Shown piece by piece: positions 9,060 through 17,566 of a stretch of DNA of 64,000 nt; position 1 is the stretch's first letter; each line of letters starts with the position of its first letter. Made by a program: the position numbers and the translations under genes. The stretch comes from Actinosynnema sp. ALI-1.44 (GTDB taxonomy: Bacteria > Actinomycetota > Actinomycetes > Mycobacteriales > Pseudonocardiaceae), in the NCBI RefSeq assembly GCF_001984155.1, contig NZ_MTQO01000051.1, positions 372,001-436,000 of the forward strand, written 5' to 3'. The notes below the pieces were generated by a model that was not told the DNA's origin, made no database searches, and saw only the letters and a program-made list of their open reading frames with translations.

Positions 9060-10052
9060 ATGCCCATCGCCTCGTCGACGACGACCTCGAACCGCCTGCT
9101 GTCACTGCTGTCGATGCTGCAGGCTCGCCGCGACTGGCCCGGCGGCGCGCTGGCCGAACGTCTGGGCGTCAGCGAGCGGACGGTACGCCGCGACGTCGAC
9201 CGGCTGCGCGAACTCGGCTACCCCATCCGAGCCGTCAAAGGACCCGACGGCGGCTATCGGCTCGAAGCGGGCAGTCAGATGCCGCCGCTGCTGTTCGACG
9301 AGGACCAAGCGGTCGCGCTCGCGGTGGCGCTGCGGATCGCGGTGGGGACGGGCGCGGGCATCGAGGAGGCGGCGGCGCGGGCGTTGGCCACCGTGCGCCA
9401 GGTCCTGCCGTCGCGGTTGCGGCAACGCGTCGACGTGCTCGAGATCAGCGCGGCGGGGCGCGGTGCCGATCCTCAGGTCGACACCGACGTCCTGCTCACG
9501 TTGAGCACCGCGATCCGTGCGCGGGAGGAATTGCGGTTCGACTACCGGTCGCCGGGGCGTCCTGAACACACCGAGCCGCGCCCAATCCGCCGGGTGCAGC
9601 CACATCACCTCGTGGCTCGGGCTGGCCGCTGGTACCTGGTCGGCTGGGATCCCGAACGCGAGGACTGGCGGATCCACCGAGCCGACCGGATGACACCTCG
9701 TGTCCCCCATGGACCCCGGTTCGCTCGTCGCGAGCTGCCGGGCGGCGACGTGACCGCCTTCCTTTCGGCCCGGTTCAAGGGTTCCGACAACAGCACGGAC
9801 GAATGGCCCTGCCGCGGCGAGGTGATCCTGGACCTGCCCGCTGCGGAGGTCGCCCCGTTCGCGGGCGACGGGGTCGTCGAGGAAGTCGGCGCCACCCGGA
9901 CCAGGCTGACGACGGGGGCCTGGTCCTGGGCTGCTCTCGCCGCGGCGCTGGCCCGCTTCGACACCGAGATCGAGGTGATCGCCCCGCCGGACCTGCGTGC
10001 TGCGTTCGCCGAACTCTCCCGCCACGCCGACCGCGCCGCGGGAACCGGATGA
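9060..10052 (+). CDS. YafY/WYL-domain transcriptional regulator
   Basis: 330 residues. An N-terminal DeoR-like winged HTH (LLSMLQARRDWPGGALAERL and SERTVRRDVDRLRELGYPI) is followed by an inter-domain helical region and a WYL domain. The WYL motif reads VARAGRWYLVGWDPEREDWR, and the C-terminal WCX extension ends near SRHADRAAG. WYL domains sense small ligands or nucleic acids. ATG at 9060 is preferred because it leads directly into the HTH; the open frame extends 28 codons upstream. It is divergent from the VOC gene, suggesting a regulator-target pair. Confidence 0.9.
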   Translation: MPIASSTTTSNRLLSLLSMLQARRDWPGGALAERLGVSERTVRRDVDRLRELGYPIRAVKGPDGGYRLEAGSQMPPLLFDEDQAVALAVALRIAVGTGAGIEEAAARALATVRQVLPSRLRQRVDVLEISAAGRGADPQVDTDVLLTLSTAIRAREELRFDYRSPGRPEHTEPRPIRRVQPHHLVARAGRWYLVGWDPEREDWRIHRADRMTPRVPHGPRFARRELPGGDVTAFLSARFKGSDNSTDEWPCRGEVILDLPAAEVAPFAGDGVVEEVGATRTRLTTGAWSWAALAAALARFDTEIEVIAPPDLRAAFAELSRHADRAAGTG

Positions 10053-10100
10053 CCAATCGGGGCCTGCGCGACTCCGAACTCCCGTACTGTGAGCCCGACC

Positions 10101-10355
10101 ATGGACACGCCGGACAGCACCAGTCGCCCAAGCGCCCTGCGGACAGCGTTGCGGCGACTCGTGCTCGGCGCGTTTGTCTGCACCGCCATGGTGATCGTGG
10201 TGCTCGTCGGCGTGGCTGTGTTCAGCGCCACCGGACTGTCCACCGATCCGCACGGCTACGGGATGTTCGCAGGAATTCTGTTCGCGGCGGTCCTGTCACC
10301 GGTAGCGCTGGCGCTGTGGCTGCTGTACCGATCGATGCGGCGACGGGGCGGGTGA
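10101..10355 (+). CDS. Small two-helix membrane protein
   Basis: About 84 residues with two predicted transmembrane helices: VLGAFVCTAMVIVVLVGVAV and a second from MFAGILFAAVL through VALALWLLY. The ends are short, polar and Arg-rich, and a C-terminal RRRGG gives positive-inside topology. A GTG 12 bases upstream is an alternative start. No family is recognised. It lies 48 bp after the WYL regulator and may share its transcript. Confidence 0.6.
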   Translation: MDTPDSTSRPSALRTALRRLVLGAFVCTAMVIVVLVGVAVFSATGLSTDPHGYGMFAGILFAAVLSPVALALWLLYRSMRRRGG

Positions 10356-10496
10356 CTCAGCACACCGCCTGGCCGCGCGACTTCGTGGCGGTGTCGTCCG
10401 GGTCACATCGACTGGAACCTGACATCAGTGTCATCGAATAGCGTCGCGGCGTCCTCGGCCGACCGTCGGGTGAGGACGGTGCAGGAGGTATTCACG

Positions 10497-11423
10497 ATGA
10501 GCACAGCCTTGGGGTACCGGAGTTTCGGTGCGGCCGACGTCCAGGAGTTCGTGGAACGGCCGGAGCCGTCGCCCGGTCCAGCCGAGGTTCTCGTCCGCGT
10601 CGCGGCCGCGGGTGTGAACCCGCTCGATCACCTGCTGCGGTCCGGACACGTCCGTGACTTGAACGGCCACCTGCCCTTTCCTCAGGTCTTGGGGATGGAA
10701 GCGGCCGGAACGGTTCTGGCGGTCGGTGCCGACGTGGCCGGACTGGCTGTCGGCGACCGGGTCGCCGGGTTCGCGTTGACAGGAGCGGGCACGTACGCGG
10801 AAACGACCCTGCTACTCGGCGAGTCCACCGCCCGCATTCCCGACGCGTTGCCGTGGACCTGGGCGGCGACCATCCCCGTCGCGGGTACCACCGCGTTGGA
10901 CGTACTCGACCAGCTCGCCCTGCCCGCTGGGGCCTCGTTGCTGGTGAACGGGATCGGCGGGGGAGTCGGCATCGCGCTGGCCCAGCTCGCGCGTGATCGG
11001 GATCTGGTCGTGGTGGGCACGGGCAGTACGGCCAAACGGGATCTCGCGACGGCGACCGGTGCGAGCTTCGTCGACTACACCGCGGGTGACGTTGTGCAAC
11101 GGCTCCGCGTGCACGCCCCGGACAGGTTCGATGCCGTGGTCGACACAGTCGGCGGTCAGTCCCTGCGCGACATCGCCCCACTGGCGGCGAAGCCGGACAT
11201 GCTTGTCTCCGTTGGGGATCCGTCGGTGGCCGAGCTCGGAGGCGTGCCGGTCCACCGCCGCCTCGACAGGGCAAGCCTAGAACGCGTCGCCGAGCTGATG
11301 GTCACCGGCCGACTCGATCCGCACATCACACAGACCTACCCGCTCGCGCGGGCACAGGAGGCACTGGCAGTCGTCGAGTCCCGTGCTGCCACGGGCAAAC
11401 TCGTCATCGACATGAGTCTCTGA
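10497..11423 (+). CDS. NADP-dependent zinc-free quinone oxidoreductase (MDR family)
   Basis: 308 residues, medium-chain reductase without structural or catalytic zinc ligands. The N-terminal GroES-like domain contains GVNPLDHLLRSG and LGMEAAGTVLAVG; the Rossmann domain carries GIGGGVGIALAQLA, and the C-terminal ALAVVESRAATGKLVID is typical of NADPH:quinone reductases. The ATG at 10497 has a strong SD (CAGGAGGT) 8 bases upstream, favouring it over a 23-codon-longer frame. It converges on, and overlaps by 20 bp, a MerR gene. Role: two-electron reduction of quinones or enals with NADPH. Confidence 0.9.
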   Translation: MSTALGYRSFGAADVQEFVERPEPSPGPAEVLVRVAAAGVNPLDHLLRSGHVRDLNGHLPFPQVLGMEAAGTVLAVGADVAGLAVGDRVAGFALTGAGTYAETTLLLGESTARIPDALPWTWAATIPVAGTTALDVLDQLALPAGASLLVNGIGGGVGIALAQLARDRDLVVVGTGSTAKRDLATATGASFVDYTAGDVVQRLRVHAPDRFDAVVDTVGGQSLRDIAPLAAKPDMLVSVGDPSVAELGGVPVHRRLDRASLERVAELMVTGRLDPHITQTYPLARAQEALAVVESRAATGKLVIDMSL

Positions 11424-11832
11424 CGTCAGCGGCGCGATCACCCCGGCGCACGGCGAGCCTGTGCCGGGTGTTCGTCTCGATCAGCTCGTCGAGCGCGTCT
11501 CTGGCCTCGACGAGCCGGGTGATGTCGGCCGTCAGCCGGTCGCGCTCCCCGACCATCGTGGTGAAAGCCGCTTCGGAGACGCCGTCGTCGTCACTGTCCA
11601 CACAAGGCAGCAGCCGGGCGATCACCTTGCTGCTCAGGCCCGCGTCGAACAACTGCCGGACGATCGCGATCCGCGCCACCTCGTCCACACTGTAGAGGCG
11701 CTGGCCTCCGTCGGATCGCGTGCTGTGCACCAGGCCCTGTTGCTCGTAGTACCGCAGTGAGCGGGCGCTGACTCCCGTTCGCCGGGCCAGTTCACCGATC
11801 CGCATGGTCGAGGCGGGAGACGTCGTGGTCAT
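11404..11832 (-). CDS. MerR family transcriptional regulator
   Basis: 142 residues. The winged HTH MRIGELARRTGVSARSLRYY with the wing segment GGQRLYSVDEV lies at residues 10-60, then a long dimerisation coiled coil (TTMVGERDRLTADITRLVEA). The C-terminus lacks a cysteine-rich metal loop (one Cys at 86 and one at the end), so small-molecule or redox sensing is more likely than metal sensing. Met10 (11805) is an equally plausible start. It faces the quinone oxidoreductase tail-to-tail with a 20-bp overlap and overlaps the end of the HD gene upstream, so it may be co-transcribed with the HD gene. Confidence 0.88.
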   Translation of the reverse strand: MTTTSPASTMRIGELARRTGVSARSLRYYEQQGLVHSTRSDGGQRLYSVDEVARIAIVRQLFDAGLSSKVIARLLPCVDSDDDGVSEAAFTTMVGERDRLTADITRLVEARDALDELIETNTRHRLAVRRGDRAADVRDSCR

Positions 11833-12694
11833 GAAGCTGCCAGGTGTCGCACCCCGACGAGCTTAGCTCGCACCGCCGTGCCGGACGTGGTCGACGGTTG
11901 GCCAGCAGCCGGTGGACGCGCCGGACGGCGGCCCGGCGTTCGTTGCCGTTGACCGCGAGAGCGCGGACCACCGGGTCGTCGAGGCCACGCCGTTGACGGA
12001 TCTCGGCGAGCCGGGCGTCCAGCGTCGTCGGCTGACCGTCGGGACCGGTCATCATGTCGCTGTACCACAGCGCGTCCCTGAGGTGGCCGGGAACGTCGTC
12101 GAACTCCGCGAGCTCGTCGCCCAGCCCGACCTGCTCGGCGACCGCCGCCGCACCGGAGTGGTGCGCCACCAGGCCACAGACCTGCCGGGAGACACCGACC
12201 CGGCGCAGATACCGCGCGCCGTCGAGCGAGTGCAACCCCGTGTCGATCAGCTCCGGTGCGTAACCGATGTCGTGCAACCACGCCGCGGAGACAAGGATGC
12301 CGAGGTCCTCGGGCATCAGGATGCGCGCCACCTGCTCGGCCCGGCGTGCCACACCGCGGGTGTGCTCCCACCGCTGGGGCAGCGCCTGGGCGAGCAGCCG
12401 CCTCGCGGTGTTGTGCGCCCAGTTCGACGGGCACGTTGCCGACATGGCAGGCGAGTCGATGGCGAAGTCACGCGCGAACCCGCGCACCGCGCGTTCCACG
12501 AGCAAGGGGACGAAGTCTTGCACCGGGGCCGTGGCCAACCGTGCGTGCGCCCGCTCGACCCACTCGTGCAGCAGGCTTGGTGGCACACCGGCGTGTTCCC
12601 GGACCAGTTGGCTCTCCAAGCGCCTGATCTGTTTGTCCGTCCGACCCGGCACTACCACCTGATCCGGCGTTACCACCGACACGGTCGTCAGCAC
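11792..12694 (-). CDS. HD-domain phosphohydrolase with N-terminal three-helix-bundle dimerisation domain
   Basis: 300 residues. Residues ~25-75 match the actinobacterial three-helix-bundle dimerisation domain (RRLESQLVREHAGVPPSLL). Residues ~105-230 form an HD domain with WEHTRGVARRA supplying the first His, AAWLHDIGYAPE the HD pair, and LVAHHSGA a further His. Metal-dependent HD proteins hydrolyse phosphate esters, often (p)ppGpp or nucleotides; the substrate is not known. A fragment of a paralogous HD protein lies at 48964-49090, and a free-standing three-helix-bundle protein at 48434. The start is GTG with a GGTGGG ribosome site. Confidence 0.8.
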   Translation of the reverse strand: MLTTVSVVTPDQVVVPGRTDKQIRRLESQLVREHAGVPPSLLHEWVERAHARLATAPVQDFVPLLVERAVRGFARDFAIDSPAMSATCPSNWAHNTARRLLAQALPQRWEHTRGVARRAEQVARILMPEDLGILVSAAWLHDIGYAPELIDTGLHSLDGARYLRRVGVSRQVCGLVAHHSGAAAVAEQVGLGDELAEFDDVPGHLRDALWYSDMMTGPDGQPTTLDARLAEIRQRRGLDDPVVRALAVNGNERRAAVRRVHRLLANRRPRPARRCELSSSGCDTWQLHDHDVSRLDHADR

Positions 12695-12928
12695 GTCATC
12701 CCACCTCTCCCACGACGGTCACCGTATGTCTTTTCGCCGCTGTTGCTCAGGGCCACAAGACCTGTCTAGGTGGAATCGCGGTATGTCCCCGGCCGCCCGC
12801 CGGTTGCTCGACGACGTCGACGACCAAGTCCGCCACTTCACCGTCGTCGAGTGCGAAGATCACGAACAGGCTCCGTGATTGGTACTGTGGGCACGCCTGA
12901 TGCGCCCGCCGAGTCGAGGAGTGCTCGC

Positions 12929-13576
12929 TTGAGCCTGGCAGAGTACGTCAGCGACAACCTGGTCGAGATCTACAACGACGCGGTCCGGCACGCCAACCTG
13001 ACTCTCGTCGCGATGCTGATCGCCGTGCTGATCGGGGTGGCCGTCGGTGTGCTCACCTATCGACGAGTCGCCTTGGCGGCGCTGGTGACCACGACCACGG
13101 CGTCGTTCCTGACGATCCCCTCGATCGCGTTGCTCGGCATCCTCATCGCCCTCGTCGGTCTCGGGACGACGAACGTCCTGATCGCGCTCGTGGCGTACGC
13201 GCTGCTGCCGATCATCCGCAACACGATCGTCGGGCTGCGCGGCGTCGACAGGGCTGTTGTCGAAGCGGGGCAGGGGATGGGTATGGGCAGGTCCCGGTTG
13301 TTGTGGCGCGTGCGTCTGCCGTTGGCGTGGCCGGTCATCCTGTCCGGGGTGCGGGTGTCGACGCAGATGACGATCGGCATCGCGGCCATCGGCGCCTACG
13401 TGAAGGGACCGGGCCTGGGCAACCAGATCTTCGACGGTCTCGGCCGCTTCGGTGCGGCGAACTCGTTGAACCAGGTGCTGGTCGGGACGCTCGGCATCGT
13501 TGTGCTCGCGTTGCTGTTCGACCTGGCGTTCGGGCTGGTCGGCAGGCTGACGACATCGAGGGGGATCCGTGGCTGA
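12929..13576 (+). CDS. Glycine betaine/osmoprotectant ABC transporter permease (OpuCB-like)
   Basis: 215 residues with five to six membrane helices. The binding-protein-dependent transport (EAA) loop reads VEAGQGMGMGRSRLLWRVRLP, the usual ATPase contact. The TTG start at 12929 has a GAGGAG site 8 bases upstream and gives the normal OpuCB length; a longer open frame upstream has no family similarity. First gene of a four-gene operon: it overlaps the ATPase gene by 8 bases. With the second permease it forms the membrane channel for betaine/choline-type solutes. Confidence 0.88.
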   Translation: MSLAEYVSDNLVEIYNDAVRHANLTLVAMLIAVLIGVAVGVLTYRRVALAALVTTTTASFLTIPSIALLGILIALVGLGTTNVLIALVAYALLPIIRNTIVGLRGVDRAVVEAGQGMGMGRSRLLWRVRLPLAWPVILSGVRVSTQMTIGIAAIGAYVKGPGLGNQIFDGLGRFGAANSLNQVLVGTLGIVVLALLFDLAFGLVGRLTTSRGIRG

Positions 13577-14546
13577 GACGATCGAGCTCGAGGACGTCAG
13601 CAAGCTCTACGCAGGTCAGCCGAGCCCGGCGGTGGACGGGGTCACGATGCGGATCCCGGCGGGCGAGATCGTGGTGCTCGTCGGCCCGTCCGGCTGCGGC
13701 AAGAGCACGACGATGAAGATGATCAACAGGCTGATCGAGCCCACCTCGGGTCGGATCACCATCGGCGGCACCGACATCCTCACCCTCGACGTGGACGAGC
13801 ACCGCCGCAACATCGGGTACGTCATCCAGCACATCGGCCTGTTCCCGCACATGCGCGTGACCGACAACATCGCCACCGTGCCGCGGATGCTGGGCTGGGA
13901 TCGCAAGCGCATCACCGCGCGGGTGGGTGAGCTGCTCGAACTCGTCGGTCTACCGGCCGACTACGCCCGCCGCTACCCGCGCGAGCTGTCCGGCGGCCAG
14001 CAGCAGCGGGTGGGTGTGGCGCGTGCGCTGGCCGCGGATCCGCCTGTGATGCTGATGGACGAGCCGTTCGGCGCCACCGACCCGATCACCCGCGAGCGGT
14101 TGCAGAACGAGTTCCTGCGCCTGCAACGCGAACTGCGCAAGACGATCGTGTTCGTCACGCACGACTTCGACGAGGCGCTCAAGCTCGGTGACCGGATCGC
14201 GGTGTTGCGCCCGAGGTCGGTCATCGCCCAGTACGACACCCCAGAGGCGATTCTCGCCGCGCCTGCCGACGAGTACGTCGAAAGCTTCATCGGTGCGGGC
14301 GGGCACCTCAAGCAGCTCGCGTTGATGCGGGTGCGCGACGCCGACCTCGCCCCGGCGCCCAGCGACGCGGGCCAGTTGCCCACCATCCCGGCGGACGCGA
14401 CATTGCGCGACGCGCTGAACATCATGCTTGGCCAGAGCAGCGACACCGTGCTGGTCACCGAGGACGGGCGTGCTCTCGGCGTCCTGGACCTCGCGCACCT
14501 GAAGGCTGTGCTCCGCCCGGTTACCCAGACGGACGGCCAGGCATGA
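13569..14546 (+). CDS. Osmoprotectant ABC transporter ATP-binding protein (OpuCA/ProV-like)
   Basis: 325 residues. Walker A GPSGCGKST at 39-47, Q-loop in VIQHIGLFPHM, signature LSGGQQQR, Walker B VMLMDEPFGATDP (Thr where Leu is usual) and the switch His in FVTHDFDEA. After residue ~240 the tail is a shortened CBS-like region (ATLRDALNIML...TVLVTEDGRALGVLD), which in OpuCA-type transporters senses ionic strength or cyclic-di-AMP. The start is GTG, inside the preceding permease gene. It powers uptake through both adjacent permeases. Confidence 0.92.
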   Translation: MAETIELEDVSKLYAGQPSPAVDGVTMRIPAGEIVVLVGPSGCGKSTTMKMINRLIEPTSGRITIGGTDILTLDVDEHRRNIGYVIQHIGLFPHMRVTDNIATVPRMLGWDRKRITARVGELLELVGLPADYARRYPRELSGGQQQRVGVARALAADPPVMLMDEPFGATDPITRERLQNEFLRLQRELRKTIVFVTHDFDEALKLGDRIAVLRPRSVIAQYDTPEAILAAPADEYVESFIGAGGHLKQLALMRVRDADLAPAPSDAGQLPTIPADATLRDALNIMLGQSSDTVLVTEDGRALGVLDLAHLKAVLRPVTQTDGQA

Positions 14547-15352
14547 CCGCCGTCGATCCGAACCGGGACCCTGGCGACTTCGACGCGGGCGCGGCACCGG
14601 GCACCGCACCGCCGGTCGCCGGGCGGACGCGCGCGGGCCTGCGCGGACTGGTGATCCGGCCGATCCTGATCGCGGTCGCCATGGTCACGCTTTACCTTGT
14701 CGTGCGGGGACTTCCGGCCGACTCCATCGAGGCGCGCTACCTCAACGCCGACGAACTCACCCGTGAGTTGCTCGAGCACGTACGGCTGTCGATCATCTCG
14801 ACCGTCTGCACGATCGTCATCGCCGTCCCGATCGGTGTTCTGATCACGCGCCCCGGGGCTCGCTGGATCAAGCCCGTGGGACTGGGGCTGGGCAACCTCG
14901 GCCAGTCGGTCCCGTCCATCGGACTGGTCGTGCTCCTGGCGCTGTGGATGGGGACCGGAGTCACGACCGTGGTGGTGGCGCTCGTCGTCTACGCGGTACT
15001 GCCCGTGCTGCGCAACACGATCGTCGGGCTGGAGGGCGTGGACCGGACGATCATCGAATCGGCACGGGGTATGGGGATGTCGAAGCTGGCCGTGCTCGCC
15101 CGGATCGAGCTGCCGCTGGCCGTCCCGGTGATCCTCGCCGGGATCCGCACCGCACTGGTGCTCACCTTCGCCAGCGCGACGCTCGCGACCTTCGTCGGCG
15201 GGGGCGGCCTCGGCGGCGGGCTCGTCGCGGGCATCGGGCTTGACCGGCCGGTCCTGAGCGTCACCTACGGGATCATCGTTGCCGCTCTGGCCCTCTTCGC
15301 CGACTGGCTGGGGCTCGTCGCGGAGGAGGTACTGCGGCCGAGGGGAATTTGA
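14543..15352 (+). CDS. Osmoprotectant ABC transporter permease (OpuCD-like)
   Basis: 269 residues with a ~45-residue polar N-terminus, then six predicted transmembrane helices. The EAA loop is IIESARGMGMSKLAVLARIELP. The ATG overlaps the ATPase stop by 4 bases (ATGA), giving translational coupling. It is paralogous to the first permease; having two different permeases flanking the ATPase is the usual OpuC arrangement. The extended N-terminal leader is longer than in most OpuCD proteins. Confidence 0.88.
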   Translation: MTAVDPNRDPGDFDAGAAPGTAPPVAGRTRAGLRGLVIRPILIAVAMVTLYLVVRGLPADSIEARYLNADELTRELLEHVRLSIISTVCTIVIAVPIGVLITRPGARWIKPVGLGLGNLGQSVPSIGLVVLLALWMGTGVTTVVVALVVYAVLPVLRNTIVGLEGVDRTIIESARGMGMSKLAVLARIELPLAVPVILAGIRTALVLTFASATLATFVGGGGLGGGLVAGIGLDRPVLSVTYGIIVAALALFADWLGLVAEEVLRPRGI

Positions 15353-15387
15353 TAACCGGTTCGACCGACACCAGGAGGACGAGTCAC

Positions 15388-16362
15388 ATGCACATCACTC
15401 GACGCCCGTTGGCGGCGGCGCTCGCGCTCGTCATGGCGGCCACCGTCGCCACCGGGTGCACGATCGAGACGGCGCCGGACAAGACGGCGGTCGGCGCGGG
15501 GTCGATCAAGAAGATCGACGCACTGGCGGGCGCCAAGATCAGGGTCAGCTCGAAGGAGTTCGACGAACAGCTGCTGCTCGGCCAGATCGCCATCGTCGCG
15601 TTGCGGGCGGCGGGCGCGGATCCGGAGGACAAGACCAACATCACCGGTTCCGCCAACGTCCGGCAGGCGTTGACCAGCGGCGCCGTCGACCTCTACTGGG
15701 AGTACACCGGAACCGCCTGGGTCACCTATCTCAAGAACACCAAGCCGATCCCGGACGCCCAGGCACAGTACGACGCGGTGAAGCAGGGCGATGCGGCGAA
15801 CGAGATCGTCTGGTGGGCGCGCTCGCCCGCGAACGACACCTACGCGATCGCGGTCAACCAGGAAGCGCTGACGAAGTACGGCACGAAGACCCTGTCGGAC
15901 TACGCGGCGCTGGCCAAGCGGGATCCCGCGGCCGCGTCCACCTGCATCGGACCGGAGTTCAAGAGCCGCGACGACGGGTTTCCCGGGCTGCAGAAGGCCT
16001 ACGACTTCACCCTGCCGGACGCGCAGATCCACCTGCTCAACGACGCGGTGATCTACCCGACGGCAGGCAAGGGCGGCACGTGCAACTTCGGTGAGGTCGC
16101 CACGACCGACGGCCGGGTCCCGGCGCAGAACCTGACTCCACTGGAGGACGACAAGAAGTTCTTCCCCGTCTACAACCCGGCCATCACGATCCGCTCATCG
16201 GTGGCCAAGCAGTACCCGCAGCTGGAGCAGGTCTTCGACTCGATCGCGGGGAAACTCGACACCAAGGTGCTCACCGGGCTGAACAAGAAGGTCAGCGTCG
16301 AAGGGGTCAAACCCGCGGCCGTCGCCACCGAGTGGTTGAAGTCCGAGGGCTTCATTTCCTGA
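15388..16362 (+). CDS. Osmoprotectant-binding lipoprotein (OpuCC/ProX-like)
   Basis: 324 residues. A lipoprotein signal peptide ends in the lipobox VATGC with Cys24 as the lipidated residue. The mature part is a periplasmic-binding-protein-type II domain, with KEFDEQLLLGQI, DLYWEYTGTAW (aromatic ligand-cage region) and SDYAALAKRDPAA typical of the OpuAC/ProX quaternary-amine binders. The ATG at 15388 follows a clear AGGAGG, so the 13-codon-longer frame is rejected. Last gene of the opuC operon; it captures betaine, choline or carnitine-type solutes outside the membrane. Confidence 0.9.
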   Translation: MHITRRPLAAALALVMAATVATGCTIETAPDKTAVGAGSIKKIDALAGAKIRVSSKEFDEQLLLGQIAIVALRAAGADPEDKTNITGSANVRQALTSGAVDLYWEYTGTAWVTYLKNTKPIPDAQAQYDAVKQGDAANEIVWWARSPANDTYAIAVNQEALTKYGTKTLSDYAALAKRDPAAASTCIGPEFKSRDDGFPGLQKAYDFTLPDAQIHLLNDAVIYPTAGKGGTCNFGEVATTDGRVPAQNLTPLEDDKKFFPVYNPAITIRSSVAKQYPQLEQVFDSIAGKLDTKVLTGLNKKVSVEGVKPAAVATEWLKSEGFIS

Positions 16363-16379
16363 CAGGGCAGTCGACCGCG

Positions 16380-16871
16380 TCACGGCTTGGCTTGGTGGTC
16401 GATCTGCTCGCGGAGGATGTCGCCGTGACCCGCGTGCCGCGCGAACTCCTCGATCATGGCGAGCAGGGTCCACCGCATGCTGACTGTTCCCTCGCGGGGA
16501 TTGTCCTTGGTGTCGTCGAGGTCGAAGCGGGCGGCGATCTCGCGTGATCGTTGGCTCGCGCGCTCGAACTCCGCGATCACGTCAGCCAGGCTTTCGTCGT
16601 CGGTGACGGTGAAGGTGCCCTCGTCGCGCGCGGAGTACCCGTCGCATTCGGACTCGTCCAGATCCGCCCAGAACCGTTGGAACCAGATCCGTTCGGCCGC
16701 CGCGGCGTGCTTGATCAACGAGATGGGTGTCGTCAGCGACGGGACGAGCCTGCGGCGGGCGTCGGCTTCGGACAGGTCACGCACGGTCGCGATCAGGGCT
16801 TCACGGTTGCGATCGAGCATGTTCTCGATGATCGCTCGTTCGTTGCCGTCGGTGATCCTGGTGGTGGTCAC
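16380..16871 (-). CDS. DinB family protein (DUF664)
   Basis: 163 residues predicted as a four-helix bundle. LIKHAAAAERIWFQRFW and LAMIEEFARHAGHGDILREQID are the two His-containing helices characteristic of DinB/YfiT-like metal-binding proteins (SLIKH and ARHAGH supply the usual metal ligands). Proteins of this group include mycothiol-dependent isomerases and thiol transferases, so a bacillithiol/mycothiol-linked role is possible but unproven. It converges with the opuC operon, 17 bp from its stop, with no obvious hairpin between. Confidence 0.85.
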   Translation of the reverse strand: MTTTRITDGNERAIIENMLDRNREALIATVRDLSEADARRRLVPSLTTPISLIKHAAAAERIWFQRFWADLDESECDGYSARDEGTFTVTDDESLADVIAEFERASQRSREIAARFDLDDTKDNPREGTVSMRWTLLAMIEEFARHAGHGDILREQIDHQAKP

Positions 16872-17175
16872 GAGTTCTGCTCCATTTGATCATTCTGGAC
16901 GGTGACCGGGACACGAGCAACCGGCGGGCCCCGTGGACGATCCGTGTCCCACCGGGAGTGAGAACGCGGTCAACCGTCCCTGCTCAGCGGATTCCACGTC
17001 CTCCGCCGCCACCACCGCAGCCGCTGCTGCCTGGTGAGCACCGTGGCGGGTTGCCGTCGATGACGTCCACTTGCCGGTCGACGAAGGCGGCCGTGGCCTG
17101 AGGGCCGAGCACGGCGACGTCCAGCGTGCACGCCTCCACCCAGAAGGGTTTCAGAACACCGGCCCTGCGGCAGGT

Positions 17176-17301
17176 GCCGCGGACGCGTTCAGCGTGGCCT
17201 GGTGGCCGGAGAGCGACCGGACAGGGTCACGCGTGCAGCGCGAAGTCGCCGGATACGAGCTCACCGTGCGCGACCTGCGTCCGGCGACGACCTACCGTTT
17301 C
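17176..17301 (+). pseudogene. Fibronectin type III-like domain fragment
   Basis: About 42 codons read FSVAWWPESDR ... YELTVRDLRPATTYRF, the strand pattern and TxY motif of an FN3 module. No start or flanking domains remain, and the frame degenerates immediately on both sides. Read as the scrap of a secreted or surface protein; weak but specific. Confidence 0.4.
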
Positions 17302-17456
17302 TGCTGGGCCTGCTGCGGGAGACCACAGGGGCGTGGTCGGTGCCGATCCTGGTCATAGTTGGCGTCTGCCTGCTCCGGATCTGCCTGTCGCTCGCTGCGG
17401 GACGACCACGGTTCGCGCAGTGCAAGCCATCCGCGAACCGCTACGCGCTGAGGTGA
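17292..17456 (+). pseudogene. MFS transporter C-terminal remnant (CynX/NimT type)
   Basis: A ~40-codon stretch reads LGLLRETTGAWSVPILV, then a hydrophobic helix and AAGRPRF, matching the last helices of CynX/NimT-family major facilitator transporters (which typically have GLLHDATGGWTVP). Only the final ~10% of such a gene is present. It abuts the FN3 fragment in a different frame, so the 16.9-17.5 kb gap is a deletion scar made of several unrelated gene ends. I see nothing else assignable between 16872 and 17566. Confidence 0.55.
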
Positions 17457-17566
17457 TCGGCCCCGCTCGCGCCCTGGGCGCAGTCGATGAACAATCTCCC
17501 TGACGGACTGCGACGTGGCGTGGCCACGGGCGGCAGGTGATCATCCGCGTGAAAGGCGGCTCAGGC

